Shown: piece after piece, positions 7,079 through 16,127 of the stretch
Layout of the letters: every line of letters begins with the position of its first letter
Numbering within the stretch: position 1 is the first letter of the stretch
Source: JBGSPQ01 sp041738505
GTDB taxonomy: Bacteria; Patescibacteriota; Gracilibacteria; UBA1369
Assembly (NCBI GenBank): GCA_041738505.1
Contig: JBGSPQ010000040.1
Span: forward strand, 14,695 to 78,694
Direction: 5' to 3'
DNA length: 64,000 nucleotides
Translations under genes and position numbers: made by a program
The notes under the pieces: generated by a model
The model's input: the letters and a program-made list of their open reading frames with translations, nothing else
Told to the model about the DNA's origin: nothing
Databases searched by the model: none

Positions 7079-9919
7079 ATGATTATCAATCTAAACAATA
7101 AAGGTTTGATTAAACCGTTTTTGAAGTACGGCGTTTTGAGCGTGCTGATGGCGGTGGGATTGTTGGTGGGGGCGTTTACAGCGAGCGCTTCTAACGCGAC
7201 TTCCTGTTATGATGTGGTGGGGCAGGGAATGGATGTGGATTATAACGGTACCGGGGTGTTTAATTCCGGGAAGCCGATTTTTGATGAAGTAGTTTTAGGT
7301 GCGCCGCAGTATCCTTATCAGGGATGTCTGGAGGATATGTCCGATGAGGTTTTTCCGAATGCCGGTGCTGCCGCTTTCGGTGCTCCTCCGGCTATTTATT
7401 ATCAGGTAAAAGGTTGGGCGTGGGATGACAATCTGGGATGGATAAGCATGTATTGCGATGATGAAGCCGGTAACGGTGCTCCTTATGAAAACAACGGAAT
7501 TAATTGTGGTAATTTTAAGTACGGGGTGACGATTGATGAATCTGGTATTTTTTACGGGTATGCGTGGGGCGACAATACGGGGTGGATAAGTTTTAATAAT
7601 GGTGGATTCAGCCGCGTGAAGATTGAAATTGATCCGCCGGAATGTCAGGGATATGTTTACGGACCGGTGTCTCCCGATCCGGTTTGCGCGGGTCATTCAA
7701 AAACCGACACGATGGCCTGGAGCGATAATGTGGGATGGATTGATTTTGACGGGGTGCTTTTCCCGTGGTTTCAAGTGACTGTGGAGATTCTTGAACCGAA
7801 TGTGCTTGTGGAACTGATTCCCGATCCGAACGGCAGATTGAAGTCGGCGGCATTGGCGACGGATAGGCCTCCGTTTGCCAACGGTGTTGACGATTATACC
7901 GTGAAGGTGACAATTCTGGATACGGACGGTATGCCTTTGGAGGAGCCCAGGTATCAAACGGATATTCTTTTAAAGTGGACACGGGATACGGTGAAGAAGG
8001 ATCAGAGGAAACCTCTTCCTCCCGTTAATCCGGCTCTACATAATCTTGCCGCACTACAGCCCTGTGCTGTTCATACGAATCGCGCAGTTACCAAGCCCTG
8101 TCTGTTTACCACGGCGGCCAATTATCTGGGTACCGGTGTTTGGGAAGGGCTGATTACTTCCATAGCGCCGACCTCAAATATGAATAAATGGCTTGAACCG
8201 TCGGATCCGGCAACATTTCCTCCTTCGGAAGTGATTGTTCGTGATTACGAAAAATTTATTGCACCGGCCAATTTGAGTATGGCTGAAACCAATGATTTGG
8301 TGCTGGAAAGCGTGGATATTGATGTACTTGATACGGCCAATGGACTTTGGGTTTATGGGGACGTGGTGAGCGGTACTCCGGTGAACAGGGGATTTAATAT
8401 TCCCGAAATCCGCAATGTGGTGATGAAATTTTTGCCGCAATCGGAAGTGACTATTTTGAATGAGGATGATCATATTGATTATATTGATGTGAATGTGAAC
8501 GAGCCGCAGTCGTTTTCTATAGACGGCGATGCGGGATTGGGTGCCACGGTAACTTTGTATGCTGGTCTTGAGCCTTTGGTGACCGGTTTAAAGATGGCTT
8601 TTGACAGCAATAATGACGGTGAAGTGCTGTTTGCGGAAGATGCAATTGTGAATGCCACGGGTTGGCTTGGCGTACTGCCCAATTTTATTGCAGGTGTTGT
8701 TCAGCAGGGGGAGGGAGTTTCGCAGTATCTAAAAGGTATATATATTTATTCTATTGTGAGCGAGCAGAACGGTGTTTATTACTATTCCAACAAACTGCCT
8801 CGCGTTGTGGGTTCCACTGGTGTTCAGCCGGTGGCGATTCTGCGGGGATCGGTTTATTCCGTGGGGGCGGTTACAACCACAACCACGCAGGGAGATGTGA
8901 TTCGTTCTTTGGGTGATATCAGTACCAATTTGTTAAGAGATCAGGTGTTCAGGAATGTATCCAGTTTGATTGCGGGGGCGGAGGTGAATACGACCACTTA
9001 TGTGATGTTAAATACAGATAATTCCGGAAGCGGAGGATTTATGGTGGCCGATGGTAGCGGTATAGTGCCGTTGTTAAAAGATACCATGGATGTACCAAAA
9101 GTTTATTTTGCCAAGGGGGATATCCATCTGGGAAGAGCCGGGATGACTGATCCGATTACGTGGTCGGGGGAGAGGACGGTTGTGTCTATCGGCGGTAATA
9201 TTTATATTAATCAGGATTTGTATAATGCCGCGGCTTCTCCAAGGCCCAAGCTGGGGTTGATTGCGCTTAAGGATTTTTCCGCTCCGACCGCCAGTCAGGC
9301 TATGCAGGGGCATGTTTATATTTACAATGAAGTAACAAATATTCAGGCCAATATTTTTGCCGATGGAAGTGTGTTTTCTTACTTTGCAGGAGCAGCTTTC
9401 AATCCACTTGACGGCCGTCCGGTTTTTGCGGATGTGAACGACTATGAGGATAAAACCAAGTATTATCAGTTGTTTATTGAAGGTAGTGTGGCTTCGCAGA
9501 ATACAATCGGTGGATCCACAAGAATGCCGAGGATAGACGGTTTGGGAAAAGATGCGCTTAATGATGTATTGAAGGCAAGACAGTATGATTTGAATTTCCT
9601 GAAGATGTATACGGGGCTGATTGATAGGGATCCGGATGGGACGGCACTGGATGCGATAACAGGAGATCCAATTCTTACTGAAAGTGATTTGCAGGTAATT
9701 ACTCCGACAGGTTTGCCTTGGTCCAAATATCTGGATTATGGCGGTTCAGTGGGTGATTTATGGCCGCCTTTTGAACTTGATTCCGCATTTATCTTCGCCG
9801 AAGGGCTGGATGAGACTACCGATCTTGGCTCAACATACATTTACTACGACCCGCCTTCGCCGACTTTGCCGGGATTCCAGGGTAGCAGTGAGTTTGATAT
9901 CAGCGTTACGGCCGGCTAA
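7079..9919 (+). CDS. Large secreted surface protein with GWI-type repeats
   Basis: 946 residues. A lysine-containing N-terminus, a hydrophobic segment (about residues 14-36) and TASAS form a signal peptide. Three copies of a W-A-W-(D/G/S)-x-N-x-GWI-(S/D) motif follow: GWAWDDNLGWISM, GYAWGDNTGWISF and MAWSDNVGWIDF, spaced about 45 residues apart; this repeat is common in uncharacterised CPR surface proteins. The middle is beta-rich without recognised domains. Around residues 595-640 a Thr run and GDVIRSLGDISTNLLRDQVF precede a repetitive beta region (SIGGNIYINQDLYN, GHVYIYNE) suggestive of a solenoid. No LPxTG, SLH or C-terminal membrane segment is seen, so anchoring is unknown. It has its own strong promoter and a terminator, and is probably abundant. 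Confidence 0.72.
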   Translation: MIINLNNKGLIKPFLKYGVLSVLMAVGLLVGAFTASASNATSCYDVVGQGMDVDYNGTGVFNSGKPIFDEVVLGAPQYPYQGCLEDMSDEVFPNAGAAAFGAPPAIYYQVKGWAWDDNLGWISMYCDDEAGNGAPYENNGINCGNFKYGVTIDESGIFYGYAWGDNTGWISFNNGGFSRVKIEIDPPECQGYVYGPVSPDPVCAGHSKTDTMAWSDNVGWIDFDGVLFPWFQVTVEILEPNVLVELIPDPNGRLKSAALATDRPPFANGVDDYTVKVTILDTDGMPLEEPRYQTDILLKWTRDTVKKDQRKPLPPVNPALHNLAALQPCAVHTNRAVTKPCLFTTAANYLGTGVWEGLITSIAPTSNMNKWLEPSDPATFPPSEVIVRDYEKFIAPANLSMAETNDLVLESVDIDVLDTANGLWVYGDVVSGTPVNRGFNIPEIRNVVMKFLPQSEVTILNEDDHIDYIDVNVNEPQSFSIDGDAGLGATVTLYAGLEPLVTGLKMAFDSNNDGEVLFAEDAIVNATGWLGVLPNFIAGVVQQGEGVSQYLKGIYIYSIVSEQNGVYYYSNKLPRVVGSTGVQPVAILRGSVYSVGAVTTTTTQGDVIRSLGDISTNLLRDQVFRNVSSLIAGAEVNTTTYVMLNTDNSGSGGFMVADGSGIVPLLKDTMDVPKVYFAKGDIHLGRAGMTDPITWSGERTVVSIGGNIYINQDLYNAAASPRPKLGLIALKDFSAPTASQAMQGHVYIYNEVTNIQANIFADGSVFSYFAGAAFNPLDGRPVFADVNDYEDKTKYYQLFIEGSVASQNTIGGSTRMPRIDGLGKDALNDVLKARQYDLNFLKMYTGLIDRDPDGTALDAITGDPILTESDLQVITPTGLPWSKYLDYGGSVGDLWPPFELDSAFIFAEGLDETTDLGSTYIYYDPPSPTLPGFQGSSEFDISVTAG

Positions 9920-9932
9920 TCAATACACAATT

Positions 9933-9967
9933 AAAAAACGGGGCTTCCATTGGATGCTCCGTTTTTT
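9933..9967. terminator. Bidirectional terminator between convergent genes
   Basis: AAAAAACGGGGC pairs with GCTCCGTTTTTT (12 pairs, one G-U) around an 11-nt loop. It sits between the surface protein (+) and the glycosyltransferase (-), with A and T tracts built into the stem. Confidence 0.85.
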
Positions 9968-9969
9968 GT

Positions 9970-11664
9970 TTATTTACGGGCTTTTTCGGTGACGCGGTAT
10001 TCCAGGTAGCGGCCGAACATCAGGCGGGTTTGGGCGTCCAGCGCGGGGACGGCGCTTAAAAAGATGCTGACGATCGGGATAAGTATCCACTGGCCGATTA
10101 AGCTTAACTGTCCCAGAAGTTTTTTGCCCGGGCGGAAGGGGACCATGCTCAAGCTGATGATGGCGCACATGATGATACCTCCGGACGCGAAGGTAAGGAC
10201 GTCGCTCATGATGCGGGGGACGTTATATGCCAGCACTGTGTCGCGGAAGCCGGGGTTTAACACTCCCGGAACGAATCCCATAAAGGTGATTAAAATCGGG
10301 CCGGTCGCCCAGAAGAAACTGTTTTTTAAGAATTCGTAAATTTTATATATTTTTTCGGAGGTTTTGATTCGCGGGTGATACCAAAGATTTAGCGCCACAA
10401 AGGGAAAATCGCAGACGCCGTAGGCCCAGCGGCGCAGTTGTCCATACTGACTGCGGAATGTTTTTATATAAGTTTCGGATAGCACCGCGTCCATGTAAAC
10501 GGGCGAATAAACGGGAACGAGCGTGTGGCGGCCGTCGTAAACGGCGTAGGCGGTCCAGTATTGGCGGGAGTCTTCGGGGATGACCGCGGGGTCCCAATAG
10601 TTTACGTCCACAACGGTTTTCATGCTTAAGGAGCGGCTGGAAAAACTTTTGTATTTAGACGGTTGGACGCTTTCGGCAAGGCGCCAGAAAGAGCATGATT
10701 GCGCCACGATGCGGATCATGGCGGGAACGTCCCAGATGTTGTTGTGGAAAAGATGCGTGGGCTGGTAGGCTTTTTCGGTGCGGTTTTCCTGTGTGAGGTA
10801 TTTGAATGTGAGTTCCGAAAAATACTGCGGGTGGGCGACTGTGTCGGCGTCGAAGTTGGAAACGATGACGTTTTCGTATTGGAGGTTTTTCTTGTCCAGA
10901 TATTTTTTGAGTTCTTTTGCCGCCCAGGTGGCATTGGCCGATTTGCCCCTGATTTCGCCGGGGATGTTTTTGGGATGAATTGTGATCATGAAATGGGCGA
11001 ATCTTTTCCCGAATTCGGCTTCAATTTTTTGCGCGGTGCGGGCAAAATTTTCTTTATCGGATTCTTCTCCGGCCAAAACTATAATAATTCGCGAGGCCGG
11101 ATATTTGCTTTCGGCATAGGATTTGATTGATTCGCGGATCAGTTGGTACGACTCTTTGTAAGTGACATAAATGACTGCGTGAAAAATCTCTTTTGAATGT
11201 ATCCAGTCGGAATTATTTTTGAGATTTAGGATGGTGTTTTTTAAATGGAAGAGGGTGAAATATTTTTTGGGATTTGTTTCTTTGGTGATTTTTTTCAGTT
11301 CATAATCGATTTTTTCCGGATGGTCGTTGAGTTTGAGCATTTTTGTCCAGTCGGTGGCAAGAGCTTCGTTGGAAAGTTTAAATGATTTGTACAGATACCA
11401 GGAAAGTTTAAGTGATCTGAATAACCAGATTATGGTGTAGATGATGATAAAAGTGGCAACCACAACGGGCGCGTATACCGCCAATACCAGTGGCAAAATT
11501 AAAGCCGCCCAGGCTACCGTGCCGGGGATGATTTCCAGTAGCCGCCAGAGACGGTGTTTGCGAATGAGGTTGGCGGTTCGCGACGGATAGGGGTTGTGTA
11601 TCGCGGTCTTTAAACGGCCCGCGGTTAGAGAAACTGCCTGTGTTGTTTGCGATGCGATATTCAT
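9970..11664 (-). CDS. Membrane glycosyltransferase, family 2-like
   Basis: 564 residues. Two adjacent transmembrane segments near residues 45-85, then a cytoplasmic GT-A domain: YVTYKESYQLIRESIKSY (nucleotide-sugar binding start), IIIVLAGEES, and the metal-binding VSNFDADT. The C-terminal part has the QLRRW motif (QxxRW) in SQYGQLRRWAYG, typical of processive or cellulose-synthase-like enzymes, followed by three or four membrane segments. It probably polymerises or exports a surface glycan; sugar donor and product cannot be read from the sequence. The phosphomannomutase gene lies immediately upstream on the same strand (41 nt gap), so the two may form a glycan operon, although an 18-nt palindrome separates them. 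Confidence 0.82.
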   Translation of the reverse strand: MNIASQTTQAVSLTAGRLKTAIHNPYPSRTANLIRKHRLWRLLEIIPGTVAWAALILPLVLAVYAPVVVATFIIIYTIIWLFRSLKLSWYLYKSFKLSNEALATDWTKMLKLNDHPEKIDYELKKITKETNPKKYFTLFHLKNTILNLKNNSDWIHSKEIFHAVIYVTYKESYQLIRESIKSYAESKYPASRIIIVLAGEESDKENFARTAQKIEAEFGKRFAHFMITIHPKNIPGEIRGKSANATWAAKELKKYLDKKNLQYENVIVSNFDADTVAHPQYFSELTFKYLTQENRTEKAYQPTHLFHNNIWDVPAMIRIVAQSCSFWRLAESVQPSKYKSFSSRSLSMKTVVDVNYWDPAVIPEDSRQYWTAYAVYDGRHTLVPVYSPVYMDAVLSETYIKTFRSQYGQLRRWAYGVCDFPFVALNLWYHPRIKTSEKIYKIYEFLKNSFFWATGPILITFMGFVPGVLNPGFRDTVLAYNVPRIMSDVLTFASGGIIMCAIISLSMVPFRPGKKLLGQLSLIGQWILIPIVSIFLSAVPALDAQTRLMFGRYLEYRVTEKARK

Positions 11665-11679
11665 GGATATTTGTCATCT

Positions 11680-11697
11680 CCGACTTCTAGAAGTCGG
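11680..11697. repeat. 18-nt perfect palindrome
   Basis: CCGACTTCTAGAAGTCGG, between the phosphomannomutase and glycosyltransferase genes. As RNA it could fold as a stem with a tiny loop. Its right half plus ATGT matches, inverted, the left arm of the hairpin downstream of topA. Confidence 0.6.
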
Positions 11698-11705
11698 ATG
11701 TGGGT

Positions 11706-13166
11706 TTATTCTTTGTACCAGGCGAGGCTGACTTCGGGGTGCTTTCTTATTTCATTAACCATGATGCGCTGGATTTCTTTCAATTTTTGTTCGTTTTCGG
11801 CTTCAAATCGGAGCGTGAGATTGGGGCTGGTGTTGGAACAGCGGACGGCTCCCCATGATTTTTCGTCGAAATTCACACGGACGCCGTCAATGGTTACGCA
11901 TTTGTGTGTGCGGGAAAAAGTTTCCTGCAGTTTTTTTACGATTTCAAATTTTTTGTCGTCGGGGCAGTGGGCTTTGAATTCCGGGGTGGTTGCCATTTGG
12001 GGCAGATCGGTGAATTGCTCCGAGAATTTTTTGTCCGATTGGGATAGGATTTCCAGAATTTTGCCGGCGCCATAGAGGGCGTCGTCAAAGCCGTAGTAAT
12101 CATAGTGGTCTTTTCCGAAAAAGAGGTGTCCGCTGATTTCTCCGGCAAGCGGCGCGCCGATTTCGTGCATGCGCGACTCAATAAAAGAATGGCCGGTTTT
12201 GCTCATTACGGGGATACCCCCGAGTTTTGTAATTTCATCAATCAGAATTTGCGAGACTTTCACATCAAAAACGATTTGGCTTCCCGGGTTGTTTTTTAAA
12301 AGGTCGCGGGCCAGTAGAATGATCAGGAAGTCGGCGGAATAGTGTTTGCCGTTTTCGTCCACAATGCCCACTCTGTCGCCGTCGCCGTCAAAGCCGATGC
12401 CGATGTCGGCGCCGGTTTCCACCACTTTTGCGGCCAGTTCGCGGGTGTTTTTTTCGTCTTCGGGGTTGGCTTCGTGGTTGGGGTAATTGCCGTCCGGTTC
12501 GCAAAAAATTTCGGTTACTTCGCAGCCCAGCGCGCGAAGAAGCTCCGGCGCGAAGATTCCGGCGGTGCCGTTTCCGGCGTCCACAACAACTTTCATGGGT
12601 CTGGCCGGGTGGATTCGGGTGGCAATGTCTTTAAGGTAGGTTGTAAAATTATCGGTTTTTTGTGTTAATTTTCCTTGTCCAATTTCAAAATCCCCGGACT
12701 GAATCAGTTTTAAAATTTCCTGCAGTTCTTCTCCGCAGACGGAATGGGCTTTTCTGCCCACGATTTTTACGCCGTTGTATTCTTTGGGGTTGTGGCTGGC
12801 GGTGATGTTTACGCCGCTGTCCATGCCGAATTTGCAGACTCCGTAGTAAATGAGCGGCGAGGTGGAAAGGCCGGCGTCTTCCACATTTATGCCGGTAGAG
12901 AGCACTCCTTTGATAAATGCTGTTTGCAGTTTTTCGCCGTGCAGACGGTTGTCTCTGCCGACCAGCATGTTTATGGCGCCGTATTTTCGTTTCATGTATG
13001 TGCCCGTTCCTTTGCCGATCAGTTCCATTGTTGCCGGGGTGAGGTCGGGTTCCGGGGATGGTTTATGGTTTGATAATTCGGCGCGGTCGGTGTTGGCGGA
13101 AGGTGCTTCCATGGCGATTCCGCGGATGTCGTAGGCTCTAAAAATGTGTGGATTGATTTTGGTCAT
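11706..13166 (-). CDS. Phosphomannomutase/phosphoglucomutase
   Basis: 486 residues, within the AlgC/ManB range. Interconverts sugar 6-phosphate and 1-phosphate (mannose and/or glucose), feeding GDP-mannose or UDP-glucose synthesis. It begins with FRAYDIRGIA, the conserved start of domain 1. The phosphoserine loop is TASHNPKEYNG (about residues 122-132). The Mg-binding loop GFDGDGDRVG lies near 257-266. The sugar-specificity segment GEISGHLFF and the C-terminal phosphate-binding RxSNTSPNLTLR (here CSNTSPNLTLRFE) are present. It is upstream of the glycosyltransferase on the same strand and probably supplies precursors for it and for the UDP-sugar dehydrogenase elsewhere in the window. Family assignment is secure; substrate preference is not. 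Confidence 0.93.
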   Translation of the reverse strand: MTKINPHIFRAYDIRGIAMEAPSANTDRAELSNHKPSPEPDLTPATMELIGKGTGTYMKRKYGAINMLVGRDNRLHGEKLQTAFIKGVLSTGINVEDAGLSTSPLIYYGVCKFGMDSGVNITASHNPKEYNGVKIVGRKAHSVCGEELQEILKLIQSGDFEIGQGKLTQKTDNFTTYLKDIATRIHPARPMKVVVDAGNGTAGIFAPELLRALGCEVTEIFCEPDGNYPNHEANPEDEKNTRELAAKVVETGADIGIGFDGDGDRVGIVDENGKHYSADFLIILLARDLLKNNPGSQIVFDVKVSQILIDEITKLGGIPVMSKTGHSFIESRMHEIGAPLAGEISGHLFFGKDHYDYYGFDDALYGAGKILEILSQSDKKFSEQFTDLPQMATTPEFKAHCPDDKKFEIVKKLQETFSRTHKCVTIDGVRVNFDEKSWGAVRCSNTSPNLTLRFEAENEQKLKEIQRIMVNEIRKHPEVSLAWYKE

Positions 13167-13225
13167 TTTTGTCTGATAATTTTCAACGGGTAAAAGGCGG
13201 GGTTATTCTAGCAGGTCAGGAGGGA

Positions 13226-14899
13226 TTAAAAAAGCAGGGTTTTCAGGTAGGCGTGGCTTAACCTTTCGGCTTTGGCGTAGTTTTCGGGGGTGATTTTTTC
13301 GGCCGGGCTGTGGCTGATGCCGTCGTGGGCGACGTATGTCATGGCAATGGGAACACCTATTTTACCAAGGCTGGCGGCGTCGTGGCCGGGGAGCGAGGGC
13401 ATGGAGACGGTTTTCAGTCCCAATTCCTGCGCCAGCTGTTCTTTGATTTGAACGGACTGCGGGTTGACCGGTGTATAGGGTTTTTCATCAAGGACGGCGA
13501 TGGCCGCGCCGTTTAATCGGCTGTGTATTTGTTCGCGGATGGGTGTCATTTTTTGGGTATCCACGTCGCGCAGGTCAAGGTTAAAACGGGTGCCGGTGTT
13601 TGGGTCCAGGGTAAAATCCGTGACGGTGCCGCGCACTTTGCCGACCGTGCTTTCGCCGTTTTCTATTTCATTGTTTACTTCCTCTCTAATAAGACGTTCC
13701 ACGGAGGCCGGGACTTTCAGATTTTTGAGCGATTCTTGTGGTACGGCGGTAAAAGTGCCGGGTGTCGCCAATTTTTCCAGAAGGTCGCCGGTTACGTCGT
13801 AGTCGGCGCAGACGCGCATGAGTACTTTGACCATCAATGGTTTTAGCAATGTGAATTTGTTCGCGGGGATCATGATTTCAACTTGTTGTTCGGTGGGGAC
13901 GGTGGTGAATCCGGTTTCTTTGGCGGGCGCGAATTTTGTGATTTTTATGTCATTTTTGTAGCCGGCCAGGGAGGCCGCTTTTTGAAGAAGTCGGGTGAAG
14001 AGGGCGGCGGCTACGAGTGCGTCCCGGCGGTAATATTTGGGGCTGTGTTGCTGTTTGAGCCGGGGGTTGGGCGGGGTGCCGCCGGTGTGGGACTGTGCGC
14101 CGGTGAATTGGATGTTGATTTGGACGTGGTTGTTTGAGGGGGTGATTTCGGTTTGCTCCGGCGGCATGGCGGGTGCGGGAATTTTTACGGTTTCGCGGAT
14201 TGCGCTGCCAATTCCATCGCACACTATTCCGGCATCGGCTTCGTGCAGGTCGCAGACGCGGCTTTGTTCTATGTGCAATTCTTCGTACAGGAGTGTGTTT
14301 TTGGCATTGATGTGCGGGTTTTCAATTTCGTTCAGAATTCTGTTCCAGGAATCCGGTCCGTATTTTTCGTTTAAGAAATCTTTTAGAGGTAAGTTGGTGC
14401 CGTCATCTTTTTTGTAGCGGATTTTTTCCAGTTCTTCTTTGCTTATTGTGCCTGTGGCAATACGGCTTCCCAAACATGTCACACCTGTTTTCGGACTGGA
14501 TTCCTCTCCGCGGAAAACGGCAATCGTATAATTGAAGCGAGGTTTTCGTTCTTCCTTGATAATTGTTTCCAGAAAATTGAACGCCGAGTTTACTCCGGCA
14601 GGCCCGTCATACATGCCTCCGTTTAAAACGCTGTCGGCGTGGGAGCCGCTCATGACGGTTTTGGCGGGATCTTCTCCGAAATAAGTTATAAAAAGGTTCC
14701 CGGCGGCATCCCTTGTAATTGCGTAGTCGTCCGGGTTGATTTTTTCTTTATCAAACATCTCTCTAACGTTATCCACAATCAAATCAAAAGCTTTGTCCTC
14801 GGCTTCGGAAAAGGCGTAACACTTGCGGCCTATTTTTTTTTCGGGATTGGGAAGAGGTTCATTTCCCGCTGCGGCGATTTTATTTAGAAGATTGAGCAT
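13226..14899 (-). CDS. Zn-dependent M20-type amidohydrolase (allantoate/N-carbamoyl amino acid hydrolase family)
   Basis: 557 residues, against about 410 for typical AllC/HyuC/AmaB enzymes. Family motifs: GSHADSVLNGGMYDGPAGV (metal ligands His87 and Asp98), VFRGEESSPKTGVTCLGSR, EELHIEQSRV, FTGAQSHTGGTPPNPR (dimerisation-domain catalytic His) and, near the end, SLPGHDAASL with HDGISHSPAEKI. Such enzymes hydrolyse carbamoyl or amide bonds in ureido compounds or N-substituted amino acids. The extra length lies mainly between the SHTGGTP block and the C-terminal catalytic half (roughly residues 280-460), where family members have a shorter linker. No purine or hydantoin genes are nearby, so the substrate is unknown. 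It has its own strong divergent promoter. Confidence 0.85.
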   Translation of the reverse strand: MLNLLNKIAAAGNEPLPNPEKKIGRKCYAFSEAEDKAFDLIVDNVREMFDKEKINPDDYAITRDAAGNLFITYFGEDPAKTVMSGSHADSVLNGGMYDGPAGVNSAFNFLETIIKEERKPRFNYTIAVFRGEESSPKTGVTCLGSRIATGTISKEELEKIRYKKDDGTNLPLKDFLNEKYGPDSWNRILNEIENPHINAKNTLLYEELHIEQSRVCDLHEADAGIVCDGIGSAIRETVKIPAPAMPPEQTEITPSNNHVQINIQFTGAQSHTGGTPPNPRLKQQHSPKYYRRDALVAAALFTRLLQKAASLAGYKNDIKITKFAPAKETGFTTVPTEQQVEIMIPANKFTLLKPLMVKVLMRVCADYDVTGDLLEKLATPGTFTAVPQESLKNLKVPASVERLIREEVNNEIENGESTVGKVRGTVTDFTLDPNTGTRFNLDLRDVDTQKMTPIREQIHSRLNGAAIAVLDEKPYTPVNPQSVQIKEQLAQELGLKTVSMPSLPGHDAASLGKIGVPIAMTYVAHDGISHSPAEKITPENYAKAERLSHAYLKTLLF

Positions 14900-14922
14900 A
14901 AATATTAAAAAAAGGAAATGAT

Positions 14923-14937
14923 GGTAACAATGTTACC
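14923..14937. repeat. Palindrome GGTAACAATGTTACC in divergent promoter region
   Basis: A 7-bp inverted repeat around a single central base, in the leader of the M20 gene between its promoter and start codon. Possible operator. Confidence 0.4.
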
Positions 14938-14983
14938 GCTTTGCGTCAAATTGGATGTTTTCAAACCGATTTGATAGAGCAAT

Positions 14984-15012
14984 ATTAAAGCATTTATTGC
15001 TATATTTGTCAA
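14984..15012 (-). promoter_or_regulatory. Promoter of the M20 amidohydrolase
   Basis: Minus strand: perfect TTGACA (15007-15012), 17-nt spacer, TTTAAT (14984-14989). An inverted repeat AGCAATA/TATTGCT (14978-14984 and 14995-15001) spans the -10 and spacer. Leader of about 75 nt containing the palindrome at 14923. Confidence 0.7.
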
Positions 15013-15031
15013 TAATGAATAAGGCCTATGG

Positions 15032-15059
15032 TTGACAAGAGGAGATATGACGTTAGAAT
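15032..15059 (+). promoter_or_regulatory. Promoter of the 165-residue unknown gene
   Basis: Perfect TTGACA (15032-15037), 16-nt spacer, TAGAAT (15054-15059). Start predicted near 15066, 22 nt before the ATG at 15088. It lies back to back with the M20 promoter. Confidence 0.75.
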
Positions 15060-15087
15060 CTTGCGGAAATATCAATAAATTTATTCT

Positions 15088-15585
15088 ATGTCAACATGGT
15101 CAAAGGAGCCTGAAAATACAGGCTATATCGATCCAAAGGAGGTTGCTCCGCGGGTGGATCTTAATGGAGAGGTTGTGGATCTTGTGCGTGCGGAATCCAT
15201 GCACAGGCTGGGCATGCAAGAAAAAGCGATGGAATTGTATGATTTATCCATTTCCAAAGGGTCTTATGAGGCGAGAATGTGCAAGGGATTTGCTATTGCG
15301 GAGAGTGCTTTGTGTGATGGTTGTTATGAAGATATGGTGAAGGGTTTGAAATTGGCGATACCCGTGGCAATGAGGTTGATGCATTCGGCTCAGGGAAAAA
15401 GATTGTTGCAGATTCTTCAAATGGCGGTTGATGCCGGATGGATTCAGGGGGACAGTCAACTTTGCCCGGATGCGGTCAGTCATACGGATGTTTACGATCG
15501 CATGGAGGATTTTACCCATGCGGGAGAAAACGAAAAAGCCTCTTTGAGCAATCTTTACGAATACCTGGTGGCATTTTACCGCTAA
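15088..15585 (+). CDS. Hypothetical protein, probably helical
   Basis: 165 residues, not recognised. The start is set by the promoter just upstream. After a short polar N-terminus the protein looks wholly helical: residues 30-60 (VVDLVRAESMHRLGMQEKAMELYDLSISKGSYEA) resemble one or two Sel1/TPR-like hairpins, followed by Cys-containing segments (ALCDGCYEDM). No signal peptide or membrane segment, so cytoplasmic. It converges on nadM with a 14-nt gap and shares a bidirectional promoter region with the M20 hydrolase, so the two may be regulated together. No function is proposed. Confidence 0.65.
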   Translation: MSTWSKEPENTGYIDPKEVAPRVDLNGEVVDLVRAESMHRLGMQEKAMELYDLSISKGSYEARMCKGFAIAESALCDGCYEDMVKGLKLAIPVAMRLMHSAQGKRLLQILQMAVDAGWIQGDSQLCPDAVSHTDVYDRMEDFTHAGENEKASLSNLYEYLVAFYR

Positions 15586-15599
15586 ATGGAGTCCGGAAT

Positions 15600-16127
15600 T
15601 TATTTCTGTTCCTCCTGAACTGCCTGCAGTCTTTCCACTCCCTCCCATTGGGTTAGCAGTTTTGCCACGGCCTCCGGTACAAAATTGTCCCATTTGCGGT
15701 TTCTGATCATTCTTTCCCGTACTTCCGTGGATGAGATTTTGATCTCTTTTTGGACCGGAACGATCTGGTAAGGTGTGGCCAGTTTTTTGTTGTATTCGTC
15801 AAACAGTTTGGTGACAACGGGTGATCCTGTGTAGATTCTTTCAAAAGGCGGAACATAAAGTTCCACGTGCTGGGCCCAGAGCGCAAAGTTGTTGATATTG
15901 GGAACGGGAACCAGAGTGTATTTGTCGCGGGGAACGCTTGCTTCGTCCAAAGAGGCCTGTAGCATCTGGATTCTTTCGGCGCAGGTAAAGGGGTTGGCCT
16001 GACGGTAGTTTTCGTCCGAACTGCCAATGCCGATAATCAGATGGTCGCTTTCCTGAACGGCGTTAACGATTGCGGAAAGGTGGCCCATGTGTAGTGGTTG
16101 AAAGCGTCCGATAAATAATGAAATCAT
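15600..16127 (-). CDS. nadM: Nicotinamide-nucleotide adenylyltransferase (NadM type)
   Basis: 175 residues. Transfers AMP from ATP to nicotinamide (or nicotinate) mononucleotide, making the dinucleotide. The nucleotidyltransferase signature GRFQPLHMGHL is at residues 7-17 (the HxGH-type motif) and the C-terminal ISSTEVRERM (family ISSTxxR) is near residue 132. It is the last gene of smpB-nadE-nadM; its ATG overlaps the nadE stop in an ATGA junction, so translation is coupled. With NadE next to it, the pair gives the last two steps to NAD. No NMN-making gene lies in the window, which suggests use of imported precursors (inference). Confidence 0.9.
   Translation of the reverse strand: MISLFIGRFQPLHMGHLSAIVNAVQESDHLIIGIGSSDENYRQANPFTCAERIQMLQASLDEASVPRDKYTLVPVPNINNFALWAQHVELYVPPFERIYTGSPVVTKLFDEYNKKLATPYQIVPVQKEIKISSTEVRERMIRNRKWDNFVPEAVAKLLTQWEGVERLQAVQEEQK

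Noticed and set aside
15032..15340. 102-codon plus-strand frame
   Set aside because: Starts within the promoter of the 15088 gene and overlaps it in another frame; the 165-residue frame has better composition and a matching promoter.
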